From Karstenula rhodostoma CBS 690.94 (taxonomy: Eukaryota > Ascomycota > Dothideomycetes > Pleosporales > Didymosphaeriaceae), in contig MU001495.1 of assembly GCA_010093485.1 (NCBI GenBank), positions 2,555,711-2,619,710 of the forward strand: a stretch of DNA of 64,000 nucleotides, written 5' to 3'. Made by a program: the position numbers and the translations under genes. Numbering within the stretch: the stretch's first letter is position 1; every line of letters begins with the position of its first letter. The notes below the pieces were generated by a model. It made no database searches and had not been told where the DNA came from. It worked only from the letters and a program-made list of their open reading frames with translations. Positions 54,801 through 64,000 of this stretch are shown here, one piece after another.

Positions 54801-57800
54801 CAACACTTCTCTCACGGGGGATACAAGATAAGAACTCTTATAGCTCTGATTGTAGGGAGCTGGAAACTTTACTCGAGAAAGGGGCGGACCTTTCCGTGCG
54901 TGATTTCAACGGACGAACCCTTCTCCATGTCGCCATCTCGTTTCACCCAGGCACGGACTCTTTGGGATACTCTCGTGGCAGATCGACCACGTTTGACTGG
55001 CTGTTGCAGAAAGGCATGAGCCCGGCAGTTGTCGACTATCAAGGCAATACCCTTTTGCATGAACTAGCATTAAAAGAGCACGTACTGGTGCCTTACTATG
55101 CACTCAAGTATCTGCCATTGTCAATGCAGCTTCTCACTTTGGGAATCAAGGCTGATCAGCCTAACAATGCAGGGAGGTCCGCTATTCATATCCTGGCGGG
55201 CAGACAGCCACCCGACTATCGCTTGTCTTCAATCCGACCAGGCGATCAAAGCATTTTTGACTTGCTGGTTACGACATCCAAGAACATCAATTTGCGTGAT
55301 AACTAGGGCCTTACAGCTCTCCACCTCGCGAGGACCGTCTCGGAACTTCACGTCAAGACACTGCTTCATGCAAGAGCGGATCCAACAATCCCCAGTTTTG
55401 AAGGTCTCACGCCACTTCATCTTGCGGCTCGCGCACGCCAAAGCAATATCGTGGGTCAACTTTTGAAGGCTAGCAGGGACGCAAATAGTAACACAATCGA
55501 CCTCGAAGACGAGAATGGGCACACCCCGCTGTACTACGCTTGCAGATCGGGTAGACCGGAAACAGTCAGGCTCTTGCTCGATGCAGGCGCAGACGTTTCC
55601 AAAGATGAGTTGTTCGCTGCGTGTGCGGGTTACGACGAAGAAAACGCCATTTGGGAGGCAGACGCCAGAGCATCGCGAAGCACAATACTAGCAGCTGCTG
55701 GGCTCACTTTAAGCGACGTAACACGGCCAAGTTCTGCACTGTATGGATATTCGGAGCCTGCAGACTTAGATACACGCAGATATACAACTAGACTTGATGA
55801 AATCCTCGACATGTTGTACGAGAGCGGAGCCATTGAACGCGATGCATCTTTCCGTCGTTCTGAGAGCGACTATTTTGTCGACTGTTTCATTCGAGCAAAA
55901 GAGCGGCATGTCAAAGCCCCAAAACTCGGCCCGAACGTTCCACTGGTTACCATATTTGCCTTCAAAAATGCAAAGATCCATAGAGAGGCCCAACTGCAGG
56001 CAGTTTCTGAGCTCAAGATAAAGAAACAGGGTGATCAAAACAGAGAACTGGTTCTCCACTTGCTGAAACGGCGCCAGTATCATACTATTGAAGTCCTGTT
56101 CAATAAAGGCGTCAGCTTTTTAGAAGATGTAGACAAGCATAGCCATTGGACGATCATGCACACCTTCGCACGGGCAGGCTTGTCATCCCTCGTCCAGCTG
56201 ATAGGAGACCTCGAAGCAGATCGCCAATTCGCCAAGGGACAATGGCATGCATTTAACGATAGTTCCAAACGTGGCTTACATCGAGAAGTGCGTTTAAAAG
56301 ACAAGGAGGATGCCCCAGTGCCTTCGCTATTGGAAGAGGCGGTCAAGAGCTCGTTACCGAACATGGATGTTGTACGTCTCCTGGTTGATCGATTCCTCGT
56401 GAACATCAACGACGTCATCCACTATCTGGCGATAGGAAATCACTGGTGGCACGTCGCTGAAGCCTTACCATATCTCATCACACGAGGCGCCGACGTAAAT
56501 ATTCGAGATCCAAAAGATAGCGATCGCAGTCCGCTCCACATCGCCCTTGGTCAATTGTCAGGTTTGACAGCAGCTCGCACAAGCATCTTCCACGCGGATG
56601 CCGCAAGGTTGTTGATCTCAGCTGGAGCGGATGTGGATGCTCTGGACAAGGACGGAATAAGCTGTCTCGCCCTAGCATGCGGTGATGTTGATATGGTATG
56701 TGTATTCTCTCATGGCCCAAACAGTAGCTTTGCTAATACCATGCTGTATGAAGGTCAAATTGATGGTCCAGAAAAGTGTGAATCTCAATGCGCATGCATT
56801 GCTTGCTTCAATCAAGATCAGGCTCGTCGACGTTCTTGAAACTCTTCTTGCTGCAGGAATGGACCCGAATATGCACCGACTACACGATGACAAATGGGAA
56901 TATAAACATGCCATGGGTTATACAAGGACCGCTTTGGAGGAGTACCCTCTCTGGGTCGCAGCAACGCAACACGGACCTGAGAATGACAAGCTGACACACG
57001 AGGAACGTGAGACCCGAGATAATTCAGTCAAAATGGTCGGTCTCCTTCTAGCACATGGAGCAGACCCGTTTGCGACTTTCAAGTCCAGGAATCCAAGCCA
57101 CATGTCCGAGCACGTTCGGTCGGTCATAAATGAGACCAAGGATTCAGTTTTGATTTCGGTAGAGGAACTGGACGCGGAACCGGAGTTCCAGAAAGTTTCG
57201 ATCTTGCACGACCTCCTGGAGCACGGCAACTTGGTTCACCCAATACTCGAGATGTCAAATCTTGATCCGCATCATAGGGATTCTCGCGGCCGTACTGTAC
57301 TGCACGCCGCATCCCTAAGCCGAGTCGGTATTCACGCACCAATCGATGTTCTGCTCTTTGGAGCTGGCCAAGAAGTTGAGGGCCCTAGACAGTCAGCACC
57401 ATCGTTCTTGCACCACCTAAGTTCAATAGGTACCGATAAGCTCGCAGTAGACAACCAAGGACGGAATATCCTACACCTCATGCTCGTCGCAGCAAACGGG
57501 CATCTCGTTTCTTGCCATCCAATACTTTGGGTGCTCCCTCTCCTTTCGGAGGCAGAGATTACGGCATTAACCACGCAGGCCGACGTGTACGGCAACACGC
57601 CACTCCACCTAGCGCTGAGATACGCCATATTGCGACGTGATGCTTCGCCTGTAGAAGCCCTGCTGGAAGCTGGCGCAGATCCTTTCGCGCAAGATAACCG
57701 AGGAAACACCGCTCTTCACATCCTCGCATATCGCGTTGCGGAAAGTGAAGCCCCCTGGACGCTTTTCACCAAAATGCTGGAACTCGGCTTGGACATCAAC

Positions 57801-58259
57801 ACCAGGAATTCAACAGGTCAAACACCAATCTTCAACCTGAACAGATCGTTACCGGTTTATATTGGGCATGTCGGATCCGCTAGAGCCGAGTATGTGACAC
57901 CCGCACAAGCCTTAGCATTGTTCGAAGACGCAGGAGCGGATCTCTTCGCGAGAGATAAACATGGGGCAGGCTTGCTTCATGTTGCTGCTCAATTGAAGCA
58001 GAAGGAGTTTCCACGTTCCAACCGTGGTATGCGTCATGAGCAGATGAGAGTCGCCACGAGATTCGAGCTGCTAGTGAACAAAGGATTGGATGTGGCAATG
58101 GAGGACGAAAAGAAGAGGACCGCGCTGGATGTTGCCGCTGCGTATGATAACCAAAGCGTTCTGAAGCTGTTTGACAAGGACAATGTCAGGAACAAGGTTA
58201 CGGCGGCGGAACTTGAAGAAGTCGGAGCTGAGTACGATAGTGACGATATGGGTTTCTGA
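51833..58259 (+). CDS. NACHT-ankyrin (NLR-like) protein, interrupted by one in-frame TAG
   Basis: Proposed join 51833..53767, 53816..56695, 56754..58259: 2107 codons with a single internal TAG at 55304-55306 (codon 1142). The N terminus has the LKPTDYKLESGEFRKHLASH segment that precedes fungal NACHT domains. P-loop GIPGSGKS is at 92-99, and the Walker B-like VADALDEMDQG follows. From about residue 520 to the end there are some thirty ankyrin-type units (TPLHIAAKHG, TALHYAVN, TPLHLALRYA). Introns of 48 and 58 nt join ALM to YACKNGHLEA and VDM to VKLMVQKSV in phase. The frame after TAG is the same and continues the ankyrin pattern: NLRDN, stop, GLTALHLA. By family it is a candidate STAND ATPase in non-self recognition. 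Whether a full-length product exists is open. Confidence 0.85.
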
Positions 58260-58450
58260 GAGGGTTGATCTGAGCGACTGCTGGTTTGCCGCTCGTAGTT
58301 ACAGATGTCGTGTCAAGAGGGTTCACAAGACCTGCCAGTGTCAGTGGGGAGCATCCTTTGTTTAGTAGCTAGCGGAATTATGCATGATCGCCCCGACGCT
58401 ACCGGGGCCGGCTCACGGCAGCAACGCTTAGTCAAAATTGACGCAACCAC
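58260..58450. other. intergenic downstream of the NACHT gene
   Basis: No gene; it leads into the inverted repeat. Confidence 0.4.
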
Positions 58451-58607
58451 CAACAGGTGGTGCAATAATTATTGAGCGCTCCAATGATGACTAATACCTT
58501 GCCACCCTAATCCTACTGGAGGAGATCAGATCTCGCAGGGAATATAGGGTGCCAGCTAATCGCATTAAGCTCAGACCAGCGCTCAATAATTATTGCAACA
58601 CCTGTTG
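58451..58607. mobile_element. MITE-like element with 30-nt terminal inverted repeats
   Basis: The left arm 58451-58480 begins CAACAGGTGGTGCAATAATT and ends AGCGCT. The right arm 58578-58607 is its reverse complement with one mismatch in 30. The arms may extend outward to TGACG (58438) and CGTCA (58611). The 97-nt centre has no coding capacity. Size, arms and lack of ORF fit a non-autonomous DNA transposon; no clear target-site duplication was found, so the superfamily is unassigned. Confidence 0.65.
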
Positions 58608-59545
58608 CCACGTCAGCTCCTATACACCGCCATGGATTTCCGCGACCTCATACGACGATGAAGGTGCAGAGGTTAACGTTCATGTGGGGAAGTCCGTTTT
58701 TGTGGGGAAGTGTTGTCACCGCAACTCTCGGAACTAAGCCATCAGTCACTATCTAGAGGTGAGCGCTAATGTTTGACATACGAAAACTGTATCTAACGCT
58801 CCTCGCCCTCCGTCCCAACCTGCTCTTCAGCCCTCCTCAGGAAGCCCGTGTTCCCGCGCGATAGCATGATCCGGCCGTTCTCAAATCCGTCTTGGCCATT
58901 CGCGCCCTTTCAGCATTGATCGATTTTCGTTCGATTGATGAAAATACAATCGTTACCACTACGCGGGTTTTGGTGGCTGTGCAGCAGATTGACCCCAACC
59001 TGAACCTTGGAAGCTATCATCGTCACGGCAGCTCCACCCAGCTGCGCGACGACATCACCTCAGCCACATCGGGTACAACAAGCCTGGAATTAACCCTGCA
59101 ATCCATTCACCGCCAAGTCGCCCAAAAGCTTGCTCAAAGCTTGGTCCTTGCTTTTGTGAGACGTGTCCGGTGCCAAAACCGCGCTAACAAAGCTTAGTTT
59201 AGCTTAGCGCTGCTGATCCCTGCGCAACATGCCACAATCCCGTTTACCGGCGCGAAAACACCGAACACGCAGCCAATCGCGGCTGCTGGAGGGAGTGCAG
59301 CCGTGGCCGAGGTGGCTCAGCTAAGTTGAGTTGGACTGTGTACATGCCGGTTGAAGCGGGAGGGAGAGGATTGGCGAATGAGAGGTGCGAGGGTGGCAGG
59401 TTGGACGGCAGATTGGATAGATAGGACGGTAGGGTGTGGCTGTGGTGCCGCGCAACGTGTACCTTGCTCCGAGTCCAATGACGCACAATGGGGAGGTGCC
59501 TGGAATCATTGGAAGAGGATGGTTCACTGCGTCCAGTAGGAGAGG
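58608..59545. other. intergenic
   Basis: No supported gene. A 101-codon plus-strand frame at 58892-59197 begins with TTG, has no ATG and lacks domain character. Confidence 0.4.
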
Positions 59546-59552
59546 TATAAAG
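59546..59552 (+). promoter_or_regulatory. TATA box of the Cys-rich peptide gene
   Basis: TATAAAG lies 190 bp before the ATG at 59736. The distance is explained by a likely 5' UTR intron at 59661-59713 (GTAAGA donor, GCTAACA branch point, CACCACAG acceptor). Confidence 0.55.
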
Positions 59553-59735
59553 CTAATAGGTACCCGCTTCTGGCAGAAACACTTCTTACTTCATCACCAA
59601 TCCAGCGTCCTCCAAGCTCCCGCCAACGACCCTTCATCTTATCCACCTCCAACGCTTCTTGTAAGATAAACCCACAGGTTCTCTTGCGTGTCACACGCTA
59701 ACACGCACCACAGTGAATCGCTCCAAACCGTCACC

Positions 59736-59858
59736 ATGAAGGGCAGCACCACCTCTTCCATCGCCTCCATCATCAGCCCGAAGCCCATCAAGCCCACCTG
59801 CGGTGAATCATGCGACTGCTGCGGCTGCGCGGAGTCGTGCTATTGCGTCGTTATGTAA
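59736..59858 (+). CDS. 40-residue Cys-rich peptide, metallothionein-like
   Basis: A 41-codon ORF in a strong start context (TCACCATGAAG). The first 20 residues are Ser/Ile/Lys/Pro-rich; the C-terminal half is CGESCDCCGCAESCYCVVM with seven cysteines, including C-x-C, C-C and C-x-C spacings typical of metal-thiolate clusters. There is no signal peptide, which favours a cytosolic metal-binding peptide over a secreted effector. It has its own TATA box and a probable 5' UTR intron with good splice signals, which supports a real gene. It differs from Neurospora-type copper metallothioneins in having an N-terminal extension and fewer cysteines. Family assignment is inference. Confidence 0.6.
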   Translation: MKGSTTSSIASIISPKPIKPTCGESCDCCGCAESCYCVVM

Positions 59859-60555
59859 ACAGCGGACTATGAAAACACAAGCAACGAGGTCATATTTGCG
59901 ATTTAGCGGAGTTAAGCTGGAAGCTAGGGAACGAATGGCATGAATAACAAATCTTACTATATCACAAGTTCATTTGCGCTCCGTGACATATCAATGACTG
60001 GTTTGTCTGTGCAGATGGTGTCTGGTTCCTACATCATCTGCACGGGCAACGAGTATTTGGACCGGGTCTTGGGAGAGCGTTCGTTGGGGCGCCTGGTCCG
60101 TTTTCGAATGCCCACCAGGCACCTCTACGAATAGACAGCGGTCGACCACGTCATCGTGCATATATTTAGACAATCTGAGAGAAAAAGCAGTCGAAATAGA
60201 GTGGACTAAAGTTTAAGTAGCAGATCGCGGTGTATATATCTGCACGTTGTTGTTACTACAACTGGTTGCGGATATACACACCTACAATAAGTGGAATTCT
60301 CCCAAATCCACCCTGCAGCCTACGTACCTTGGGTAGACCATTCCCAAGATTAGCTACCCAGATCATCTTGAACCCCAGAAATGTTAGCACACGTGGTCAC
60401 TCTTGTTATATCGCAATGAAGATGGATAAACAAAATGACAAACAGCAGGCGGCGGAGCCAATTGTAGCTTCTGTAACTAGCATCGGGAAGTGGTCGCCGT
60501 CCCTTCATCTCGATTTCCCTGTCCATTTCACCTCCCGTGATACTTCATACAACCT
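59859..60555. other. intergenic
   Basis: 3' side of the Cys-rich peptide gene and 3' side of the SDR relic. Short frames only, none supported. Confidence 0.4.
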
Positions 60556-61345
60556 TCACAGAGGCAGTACCGTATCCTCGTGCCCAATTCCGCACCACTC
60601 CACGCTCTTTGCGAACAACCTCCCCTGGTCCCTCTCGTCATGACTAGCCGGCGAACTATCCTCTTCGTCCCTGAACAGGAAATGACCTTCCCTGCCCGCG
60701 AATTCATCCGCAACCGCCAAGTCGACCACATCCCTTGCCGCACCAGCGCTGGTATTCATTTTGGGATTGAACCATTTCCCGAGAGGCTGGAGAAAGGCTG
60801 CTATTCCAATGATGATTTTCCACAACCAAGGCACATCGGTTTGCGAGAATACCTCCGGGATCGACTGCCAGAACACGGATGTTGGACAGCGCTGGCTGCT
60901 AGATGGCTTGTCAGTCCACTCATTCCGTCGCGAATACTTCGAAGTCGGAACCATCACTACAAACCTTTTGCAGTCGCCGATTTAACTCGTACATCAACAT
61001 CACCCCCGCCAACTTACTCAACCCATATCTCAAAAACCCTCTTCCCGCCTCTTCTCCCGGAACATCCTTTTCGTACTTCACCAGTTCCTCCATATCCTCC
61101 GGGATCACGGGCGGATACACTTCAAACCCTGCTTTGCCGGGCCAATGCGATTCGCTCGACAGGAAAACGATACGTCCCCGTTCTTCCACGTGGCCAAGCA
61201 GTCTGAGTACCAGATTAAAGTGCGCCAGCGTGTTGACAGCCATGCCAAGCTCGAGTCTGTCTTTTGAGAACTGCACCCCAGAATTAAGCGACCACGTCAT
61301 CGCATTGCAGATGATGGCTGCGAGTTTGGGTATAAGGTGATTGGA
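60556..61345 (-). pseudogene. truncated and frameshifted SDR relic
   Basis: Reading leftward from 61345, the sequence encodes the middle and C-terminal parts of a retinol-dehydrogenase-type SDR: LAAIICNAM, AVNTLAHFNLVLRLL, RIVFLSSESHW and YGLSKLAGVMLMYEL (catalytic Ser, Tyr and Lys present). The frame stops at 60920. A possible 39-nt intron could rejoin to NIRVLAVDPGGI, but the frame must then shift by one base near 60860 to reach the remaining C-terminal part (SAGAARDVVDLAVADEFAGR). The N-terminal Rossmann TGxxxGxG region is missing: the homology ends at about 61345 in AT-rich sequence. 5' truncation plus frameshift indicates a pseudogene. Confidence 0.65.
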
Positions 61346-62004
61346 CAGATGCTTTAATAAGTGGGTATAGTCGATTGTTGACGGAGTAAGTGGGTAGATC
61401 TTTTCAGAACAAGCTTAGCTTATTTATAACTAGCTACCTTATAGGACTAGCCTGCAATACTAAGCTCAGTATAAACGTGTCACGTGAGACGCTGCGGTAC
61501 AATAAGTGGGGAAGCGATGTGGGTTCTTGGAGGCTTAGCGAGGCTGGCCGCCCGCATCATCCTACGCTTCCCAGCACCATCTGGACTTCTCAGAACTCAT
61601 ATCTATAGAGAGAGGATATCGATGAAAACAATGCCGCCGTTGCAAACGGATAACGGCACGGCTGTTCCTGTCCGAGTGACCGTCTACCCTGGCCCCCACA
61701 AGACCCCATACGGCAGCGATCTCCACCGGCACCCCGAATCAAGACAACCATAGCGAATACGACCGCGCTACCGCCTCGTGTCTGTAGCACCGCCTCACGA
61801 GGCTGTCACGCGCAACCCAACACCACCATAAGTTGAACGAAAATCCCCACCTTGCGATGGCTCAAAAATCCTCCCCCACGCTGTCGCCAGGACAAAGGGA
61901 CTCCCGCACCATCATGCACCACGCCGCCACATGACCCGCAACCACCCGTGGACATTTCGAAACACGACCCACATCCCTAACATCGAGAATCCCCATCTGC
62001 AAAA
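61346..62004. other. intergenic
   Basis: Upstream region of the membrane protein gene at 62005. No gene or repeat is supported. Confidence 0.4.
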
Positions 62005-62757
62005 ATGCACACCCTCGCCGAACCCCCGCACCGCAGGAAACACCTCCCCGCGCCCCCGCTCATAATCTACTTCTTCGCCGCCCTCTTCTCCACCATCTGC
62101 ACGCCCCTCTCCATCGCCTACGGCTGGCAAATCTCCGTCGCCCCCACCTACGCCTACATCAACAACACCTGGCCATCCACCGGCTCGGGCCTGCTGTATT
62201 ACCTCCCCGCGCCCTTGACCCTCGCCCTCGCCATCACAAGCACGTGTCTGTACCACCGCCGATCCATCCCAATCCTCTACAGCCTAGTGACAGCGTGCAC
62301 GCTTTTCGCGGGATGGATCGTGGTGCTGGTGTTCTGGACGCAGTGCCATAGCGACTTGTACGGCAGTTTTATGGACGAGGATACGTTTTGTTACCAGCGG
62401 AGTTTGCGCGCGGGACGCAGGAAACAGACGTACAGGGGCGTGGGGGACAGTTTGGCGTATGCGGGCATGGCGTTCGGGGCGCTGCTTGTTGTTGTGTTTG
62501 GGGTGGAGATTATTGGGACGGGGCTTGAGTTGAGGAAGGGGAGGAGGGTGGGGGTGTGGAGGTATGCGGTTGCGGCGAAGAGGGCGGGGAATACGGGAGG
62601 GAAGGGGGAGGGGAGGGGCGGTGGCTATGCGGTGGATGGGGCGGTGGATGGGGGGTTTTGGGCTATTGATGCGGGTGGGGGTGGGGGCGGTGATGGGGGA
62701 GGCGGCGGAGGAGGTGATGGGGGTGGTGGAGGAGGTGGAGACGGGGGTGGGTGTTAG
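62005..62757 (+). CDS. four-span membrane protein with Gly/Asp-rich tail
   Basis: A single-exon frame of 250 residues starting at ATG 62005 (AAAATGCACACC). Hydrophobic spans lie at about 18-40, 66-86, 90-112 and 151-172. The loop between spans 3 and 4 has WTQCHSDLYGSFMDEDTFC with two cysteines and is acidic. After span 4 comes a basic stretch and then a low-complexity tail of G and D from about residue 222. No family recognised. The tail is encoded by GGT/GGG-rich DNA, and its length may vary or be affected by sequencing. A shorter true protein is possible if the tail is 3' UTR after an unseen intron. Confidence 0.55.
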   Translation: MHTLAEPPHRRKHLPAPPLIIYFFAALFSTICTPLSIAYGWQISVAPTYAYINNTWPSTGSGLLYYLPAPLTLALAITSTCLYHRRSIPILYSLVTACTLFAGWIVVLVFWTQCHSDLYGSFMDEDTFCYQRSLRAGRRKQTYRGVGDSLAYAGMAFGALLVVVFGVEIIGTGLELRKGRRVGVWRYAVAAKRAGNTGGKGEGRGGGYAVDGAVDGGFWAIDAGGGGGGDGGGGGGGDGGGGGGGDGGGC

Positions 62758-62911
62758 TCCATCACACACACACTCGCTCTCTCTCTCTCCACGCATTCAT
62801 TCACGAGATCACGCTTTCATGTACTGTTTTTGAAATTGGCACTGATGCATATAAGACGAAACTTGTACGGGGTATCACATCCACATCCACATCCACAACC
62901 ATTACACTACA

Positions 62912-63538
62912 CTACAACATCACCAACCCAAACACGCCCGCCACCACGCCCACCAATCCACTCCCCACCCCAAACGCCGCCGCCGCGCCCGTCGCCTCAA
63001 CCGGCAAAGACTGCGTCGGCGACCCAGTGCTCGCAGTCGCATTCCCCTTCGACGTCACATGCCCACTGATGCCCGCCGCACCCGTCCCGCTCGCCGCACC
63101 ACTCGGCAGCACCGCCTTGCTCGTCACAAGCGTGCTGCTCGCACTCCCCGTCCTAGTCTCATACGCAGGCACGCTCTCACCGGCGACGGCACTCTGCGTG
63201 GTCTCCTGCTCAAAGCTCGTCTTCTCGCTCGCACTCTCGCTGGCAAGCGAAGCCGTGGCGAACGAAGCCGTGGCAGTCGCCTCGCCCCACCCAGGCATGA
63301 AATCCGGGGTGTACGTCGCGGAGCCCTCGTACTGCGGGCACCCGGGGACCGTCGTCTTGGGCGGAGCGCGGCCGCCGCCGCAGTCGAGGAAGGAGCAGAT
63401 TTCGCCGTTGGTGGGGTCCCAGTAGATCATGGAGGCGCCGCCGAAAGCAACCGTCTGGGAAGAGGTGCAGCCTTCGAGGTCGGTTTTGGCGAGGGCCGTG
63501 GCGGCGAGGGCGGCGAGGGAGAGGAAAGTCGTCTTCAT
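62912..63538 (-). CDS. GPI-anchored Ser/Thr-rich cell-surface protein
   Basis: A single-exon frame of 208 residues. Signal peptide MKTTFLSLAALAATALA; then a conserved-looking Cys domain (GCTSSQTVAFGGASMIYWD, CSFLDCGGGRAPPKTTVPGC, YEGSATYTPDF) with five cysteines. A Ser/Thr/Ala-rich region likely O-glycosylated follows, and a C-terminal hydrophobic tail (AAAFGVGSGLVGVVAGVFGL) preceded by small residues fits GPI attachment. The Cys domain recurs in many Pezizomycotina surface proteins of unknown function as far as I recall. It is convergent with the membrane protein, about 150 bp between ends. Confidence 0.78.
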   Translation of the reverse strand: MKTTFLSLAALAATALAKTDLEGCTSSQTVAFGGASMIYWDPTNGEICSFLDCGGGRAPPKTTVPGCPQYEGSATYTPDFMPGWGEATATASFATASLASESASEKTSFEQETTQSAVAGESVPAYETRTGSASSTLVTSKAVLPSGAASGTGAAGISGHVTSKGNATASTGSPTQSLPVEATGAAAAFGVGSGLVGVVAGVFGLVML

Positions 63539-64000
63539 CTTGGATGTTGGTAGGATGGTTTGGTTTGGTTTGGTTTTGGTTGATTTGGTAGAGGACGAAG
63601 AAGGTGTCCGGTATTAAGTAGGATTAAGTTCGTTTGTATAAAGAGTGGTTTTGTATAGCGAGTGACTGTAGTTCCCAAGAACTGCTGAACGAGTGTAGTG
63701 ATTAGATTCTCTCCAAATGAGCGATGACCGTCCCCCAAGCGCCCGGCGACAAAACCCTTTATAAGTTTCTACGGACAGCTGCCTAGAATTATCGATAGTT
63801 CACACGCAGTTCTACACCGATCCCGCACCCAAAACCTTTCCGGGACTGAAACTTCGCGCTATTTCTCCTTTTCCCAAATTGGGCGCATGCAATTTCGCAG
63901 AATCCTATGCAGTGCAGGCGCCAACCCGGGACGCACCCGAGGCGCACCCAAAAGAACTCACCCTCAACACCGTTCGTGTCATCTTGAAACGGACAGGTCC
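63539..64000. promoter_or_regulatory. promoter region of the GPI protein, window end
   Basis: Upstream of the minus-strand GPI gene. A (GGTTT)n-like pyrimidine/purine-asymmetric stretch at 63557-63585 lies in the presumed 5' UTR. No further gene begins before the window ends. Confidence 0.4.

Noticed and set aside
55256..55306. A 39-nt intron (GTTACG..ACTAG) that would remove the in-frame TAG of the NACHT-ankyrin gene
   Set aside because: It is shorter than every other intron here (46-93 nt), and it would delete NINLRDN, a conserved part of the ankyrin repeat.
58892..59197. A 101-codon plus-strand frame
   Set aside because: It starts with TTG, has no ATG near the start and shows no domain.

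Overview
The window is nuclear DNA of a filamentous ascomycete (Pezizomycotina). Evidence: short introns of 46-93 nt with GT..AG ends and CTRAC-like branch points, a Zn2Cys6 regulator, NACHT-ankyrin, Pth11-like and DHA2 families, and A at -3 before start codons. A Dothideomycete is my guess only. Exon joins below were made by eye from splice sites and reading frame; no RNA evidence was available. I saw no tRNA, rRNA or prokaryotic feature.

Layout. 0-14.3 kb holds housekeeping and hydrolytic genes: a 3CxxC zinc protein, a small membrane protein, a beta-lactamase-fold protein without its catalytic Ser/Lys, a Zn2Cys6 regulator, an SDR, a Sec7-PH Arf exchange factor, and the carboxypeptidase pseudoenzyme ECM14. 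14.56-19.2 kb is repeat array 1. 19.6-29.6 kb is a small metabolic-looking group: two P450s, a DHA2 exporter and a rhodopsin-like 7TM protein, with no PKS, NRPS or terpene synthase inside the window. 30.5-37.1 kb is repeat array 2. 37.3-40.4 kb holds a tRNA t6A dehydratase (Tcd) and the mitochondrial nuclease NUC1, divergently transcribed. 41.2-45.0 kb is a tandem pair of secreted astacin-type (M12A) metalloproteases. 45.7-50.1 kb is a divergent ACS-family MFS permease and TauD-type dioxygenase. 51.8-58.3 kb is a giant NACHT-ankyrin gene with one in-frame TAG. 58.4-64 kb holds a MITE-like inverted repeat, a 40-residue Cys-rich peptide gene, an SDR relic, a membrane protein and a GPI-anchored cell-surface protein.

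The unusual element is the pair of arrays. They consist of modules, many starting with a TATA box, then a C/T-rich leader and an initiator-like CACACTAC or CTATCATC, then a chain of short G/A-rich repeats that begin with ATG and end in CTAAAA or a variant. Between each AAAA and the next ATG lies a non-conserved interval of nearly fixed length. Of 56 intervals I measured by hand, 33 are 19 nt, 16 are 18 nt, 6 are 20 nt and one is 22 nt. In array 2 successive modules sit about 270-370 bp apart and use the same order of repeat types, so they look like paralogous transcription units with several hypervariable 19-nt windows each. I know of no described fungal element with this layout. The spacers resemble guide-sized sequences, but that function is inference only.
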